DNA of 64,000 nucleotides from Candidatus Methanoperedens sp. BLZ2 (GTDB lineage Archaea; Halobacteriota; Methanosarcinia; Methanosarcinales; Methanoperedenaceae). Made by a program: the position numbers and the translations under genes. Positions 62,814 to 64,000 of the stretch are shown here, piece after piece. The stretch is from positions 33,024-97,023 of the forward strand of contig NZ_NTMG01000070.1 in assembly GCF_002487355.1 (NCBI RefSeq), read 5' to 3'. Under the pieces are notes generated by a model. That model was not told the DNA's origin, did no database searches, and was given only the letters and a program-made list of their open reading frames with translations. Each line of letters starts with the position of its first letter. Position 1 is the first letter of the stretch.

Positions 62814-63593
62814 TCAATGATCATTTTTAGTGTTCAATGCATGTACTAATTCGTAAGTCTTTTCGTAAACATTTCCAAGCATAATGGATGTTCCCACAAG
62901 TATCGCATCAGAGCCTGCGTCCATCATGCGGACTGCATCATCAGGGGATGATATCCCGCTTTCACTTATAATTATCCTGTTGCTGATAAGAGGCGCCAGT
63001 TTTTCAGTGGTCGTTATGTCAACTTTCATAGTAGTAAGGTCCCTGTTATTGATCCCGATTATATTTGCCCGCGTTGCAAGCGCGTTTTCAAGTTCATCAC
63101 TGTTATGCACTTCAACAAGAGGCTCCCTGCCCGAGGATATTGCTTCATTTACGAAATCATCAAGTTCATCGCCCAGGATTCCTGCTATCAAAAGGATCAG
63201 ATCGCTTTCCACTTCATGGATCTGGTTTTTACTAATAATAAAATCTTTTCTTAATACAGGTATTTTAACATTCTCCCTTACAGATATCAGGTTCTCGATA
63301 CTGCCTTTAAAAAAGTCCGGCTCTGTAAGTACAGATATCGCTGATGCACCCGCAGATTCCATTTGACCTGCAATCCCGGCTGCTTCAAGGGGTGTAACAT
63401 TCCTGATAAAGCGATTTGGAGATGATGGTTTTACTTCCGAGATCAATGGAATGAGACCCTTTTGCTTTTTATTCCTGATGTTCTTCCTGAAATCTCTTGA
63501 AGCTATTCGCAGTGTCATCATATTTGAAGCAAGCGGGACCCTGTTTCTTGTTGATGATATTATTTCATTGATTATCTGGTGCATAAGTGTCAT
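62814..63593 (-). CDS. trpC: Indole-3-glycerol phosphate synthase
   Basis: 259 aa from the ATG at 63593 (MTLMHQIINEII); a second ATG at 63584 is possible, while 63626 lies within the operator and is rejected. PLISEVKPSSPN, VLRKDFIIS, INNRDLTTMKVD and SESGISSPDDAVRM are family motifs. It closes the ring in tryptophan synthesis. First gene of the operon, 45 bases before trpB. Confidence 0.9.
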   Translation of the reverse strand: MTLMHQIINEIISSTRNRVPLASNMMTLRIASRDFRKNIRNKKQKGLIPLISEVKPSSPNRFIRNVTPLEAAGIAGQMESAGASAISVLTEPDFFKGSIENLISVRENVKIPVLRKDFIISKNQIHEVESDLILLIAGILGDELDDFVNEAISSGREPLVEVHNSDELENALATRANIIGINNRDLTTMKVDITTTEKLAPLISNRIIISESGISSPDDAVRMMDAGSDAILVGTSIMLGNVYEKTYELVHALNTKNDH

Positions 63594-63599
63594 TCTAAT

Positions 63600-63646
63600 T
63601 GTACATTTTAGTACATTGATGTACAATTATGTTCATTATATTTAAA
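63600..63646 (-). promoter_or_regulatory. trp promoter with three TGTACA-type boxes
   Basis: On the minus strand TGTACA (63620-63625), TGTACT (63610-63615) and TGTACA (63600-63605) repeat every 10 bases, downstream of the TATA-like CTTTAAATATAATG (63633-63646) and before the start at 63593. TrpY of Methanothermobacter binds TGTACA boxes, so a TrpY-like repressor is likely. Confidence 0.7.
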
Positions 63647-63672
63647 GATTTTGAATTATGAGAGCCCATCCA

Positions 63673-64000
63673 TTAATTAATTCCTCCCATTCCATCATTA
63701 GCTATAAGGATAGCCCCTTTTAATTTATTCTCTTGCTTCTTGTAATAGCATTTACTTCTTCTAACTTCAATATTTCCAAATGGTCTCTCTCCAAGTTTCC
63801 TCTTTCTGTATTTCTTCGTGTCAAAACGTATACGTGCTATTTTTCTTATGGACTTCCTGGCCTCTCCTTTCCTCTGTTTGACCTGTAAATCCATATTTAC
63901 AGCCTTTGCATTTAGATAATTTTCCACAACATCGAACTCAGCATCCGCAAGTAGTATTGAACCTTCAGGTAGAAAAGGAATGATATCAACTATTTTATTT
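63673..64000 (-). mobile_element. Transposase fragment (DDE type), cut off by the window
   Basis: Open to the window edge. The frame reads IVDIIPFLPEGSILLADAEFD (a DDE aspartate), then FDTKKYRKRKLGERPFGNIEVRR, the region of the last catalytic glutamate. The end is unusual (ILIANDGMGGIN) and probably truncated. IS4-like superfamily; the N-terminal part lies outside. Confidence 0.7.

Noticed and set aside
1..64000. tRNA, rRNA, origin or CRISPR
   Set aside because: No T-loop motif with matching cloverleaf, no rRNA segments, no regular spacer arrays and no Orc1/Cdc6-type gene or origin-box cluster were found by reading; tRNAscan-SE and Rfam searches would settle this.

Overview
The window is archaeal. 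It carries a group II chaperonin (thermosome), a four-subunit pyruvate:ferredoxin oxidoreductase, HdrB/HdrC-like proteins, a type II methionine aminopeptidase, archaetidylinositol phosphate synthesis, archaeal TATA boxes and Methanosarcinales-type families (DUF1724 regulators, a UPF0228-like protein, HPS-RraA fusion). NifB, menaquinone (MqnC), SdhB/SdhC-like proteins and secreted proteases point to the Methanosarcinales, and I infer a relative of Candidatus Methanoperedens (ANME-2d). That placement rests on gene content only. I recognise no rRNA, tRNA or CRISPR array.

Layout. 1-6.3 kb: the end of a HyfB/NuoL-type ion-pumping subunit, a PhnP-like metallo-hydrolase with an AAA ATPase, and porCDAB. 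6.4-8.5 kb: a 14-codon micro-gene, a radical SAM/SPASM enzyme with a Cys-rich 72-residue partner that looks like a RiPP precursor, and scars of hdrB and porB. 8.5-14.3 kb: a broken MNT-HEPN fusion, hdrBC, two tandem C-rich-loop hairpin RNAs, a thiol-redox/Met-rich export cluster, and pncB. 14.4-17.5 kb: an accessory island with a nuclease-like/AbiEi fusion and its nucleotidyltransferase under palindromic operators, plus an ADP-ribosylglycohydrolase. 17.8-26 kb: mqnC, a DHPS-like protein, marC, hps-rraA, a CcmAB-like exporter, thermosome. 26-36 kb: sensor kinases, sdhBC-like genes, two M24 peptidases.

36-42 kb: an RHH/PIN-like remnant, nifB with a zinc ribbon, a Co/Ni ECF transporter behind a NikR-shaped operator, a DUF1724 regulator and a broken UbiA gene. 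42.7-49.4 kb: an AT-rich island of secreted proteins (trypsin-like and C39-like proteases, a stand-alone double prodomain protein, a frameshifted matrixin) in which one 5' leader plus signal-peptide cassette occurs four times. 49.4-60.8 kb: a membrane S16 protease, a FAD/Rieske oxidoreductase, an aminotransferase, PHI, MTA phosphorylase, a phosphoribosyltransferase, a PmbA-like protein, an SPFH protein, and ino1 with AIP synthase. 60.8-64 kb: trpCBA with three TGTACA-type boxes at a 10-bp period, then part of a transposase running off the window.

How parts fit together: HPS (21-22 kb) and PHI (53.5 kb) supply the two ribulose monophosphate pathway steps for pentose synthesis. Ino1 and AIP synthase make inositol lipids. 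MqnC, the Sdh-like pair, Hdr-like proteins and the HyfB-like subunit belong to membrane and thiol electron transport. The clearest candidates for undescribed biology are the leader/signal-peptide cassette, the radical SAM/Cys-rich peptide pair, the nuclease-like-AbiEi toxin-antitoxin unit and the tandem hairpin RNAs.
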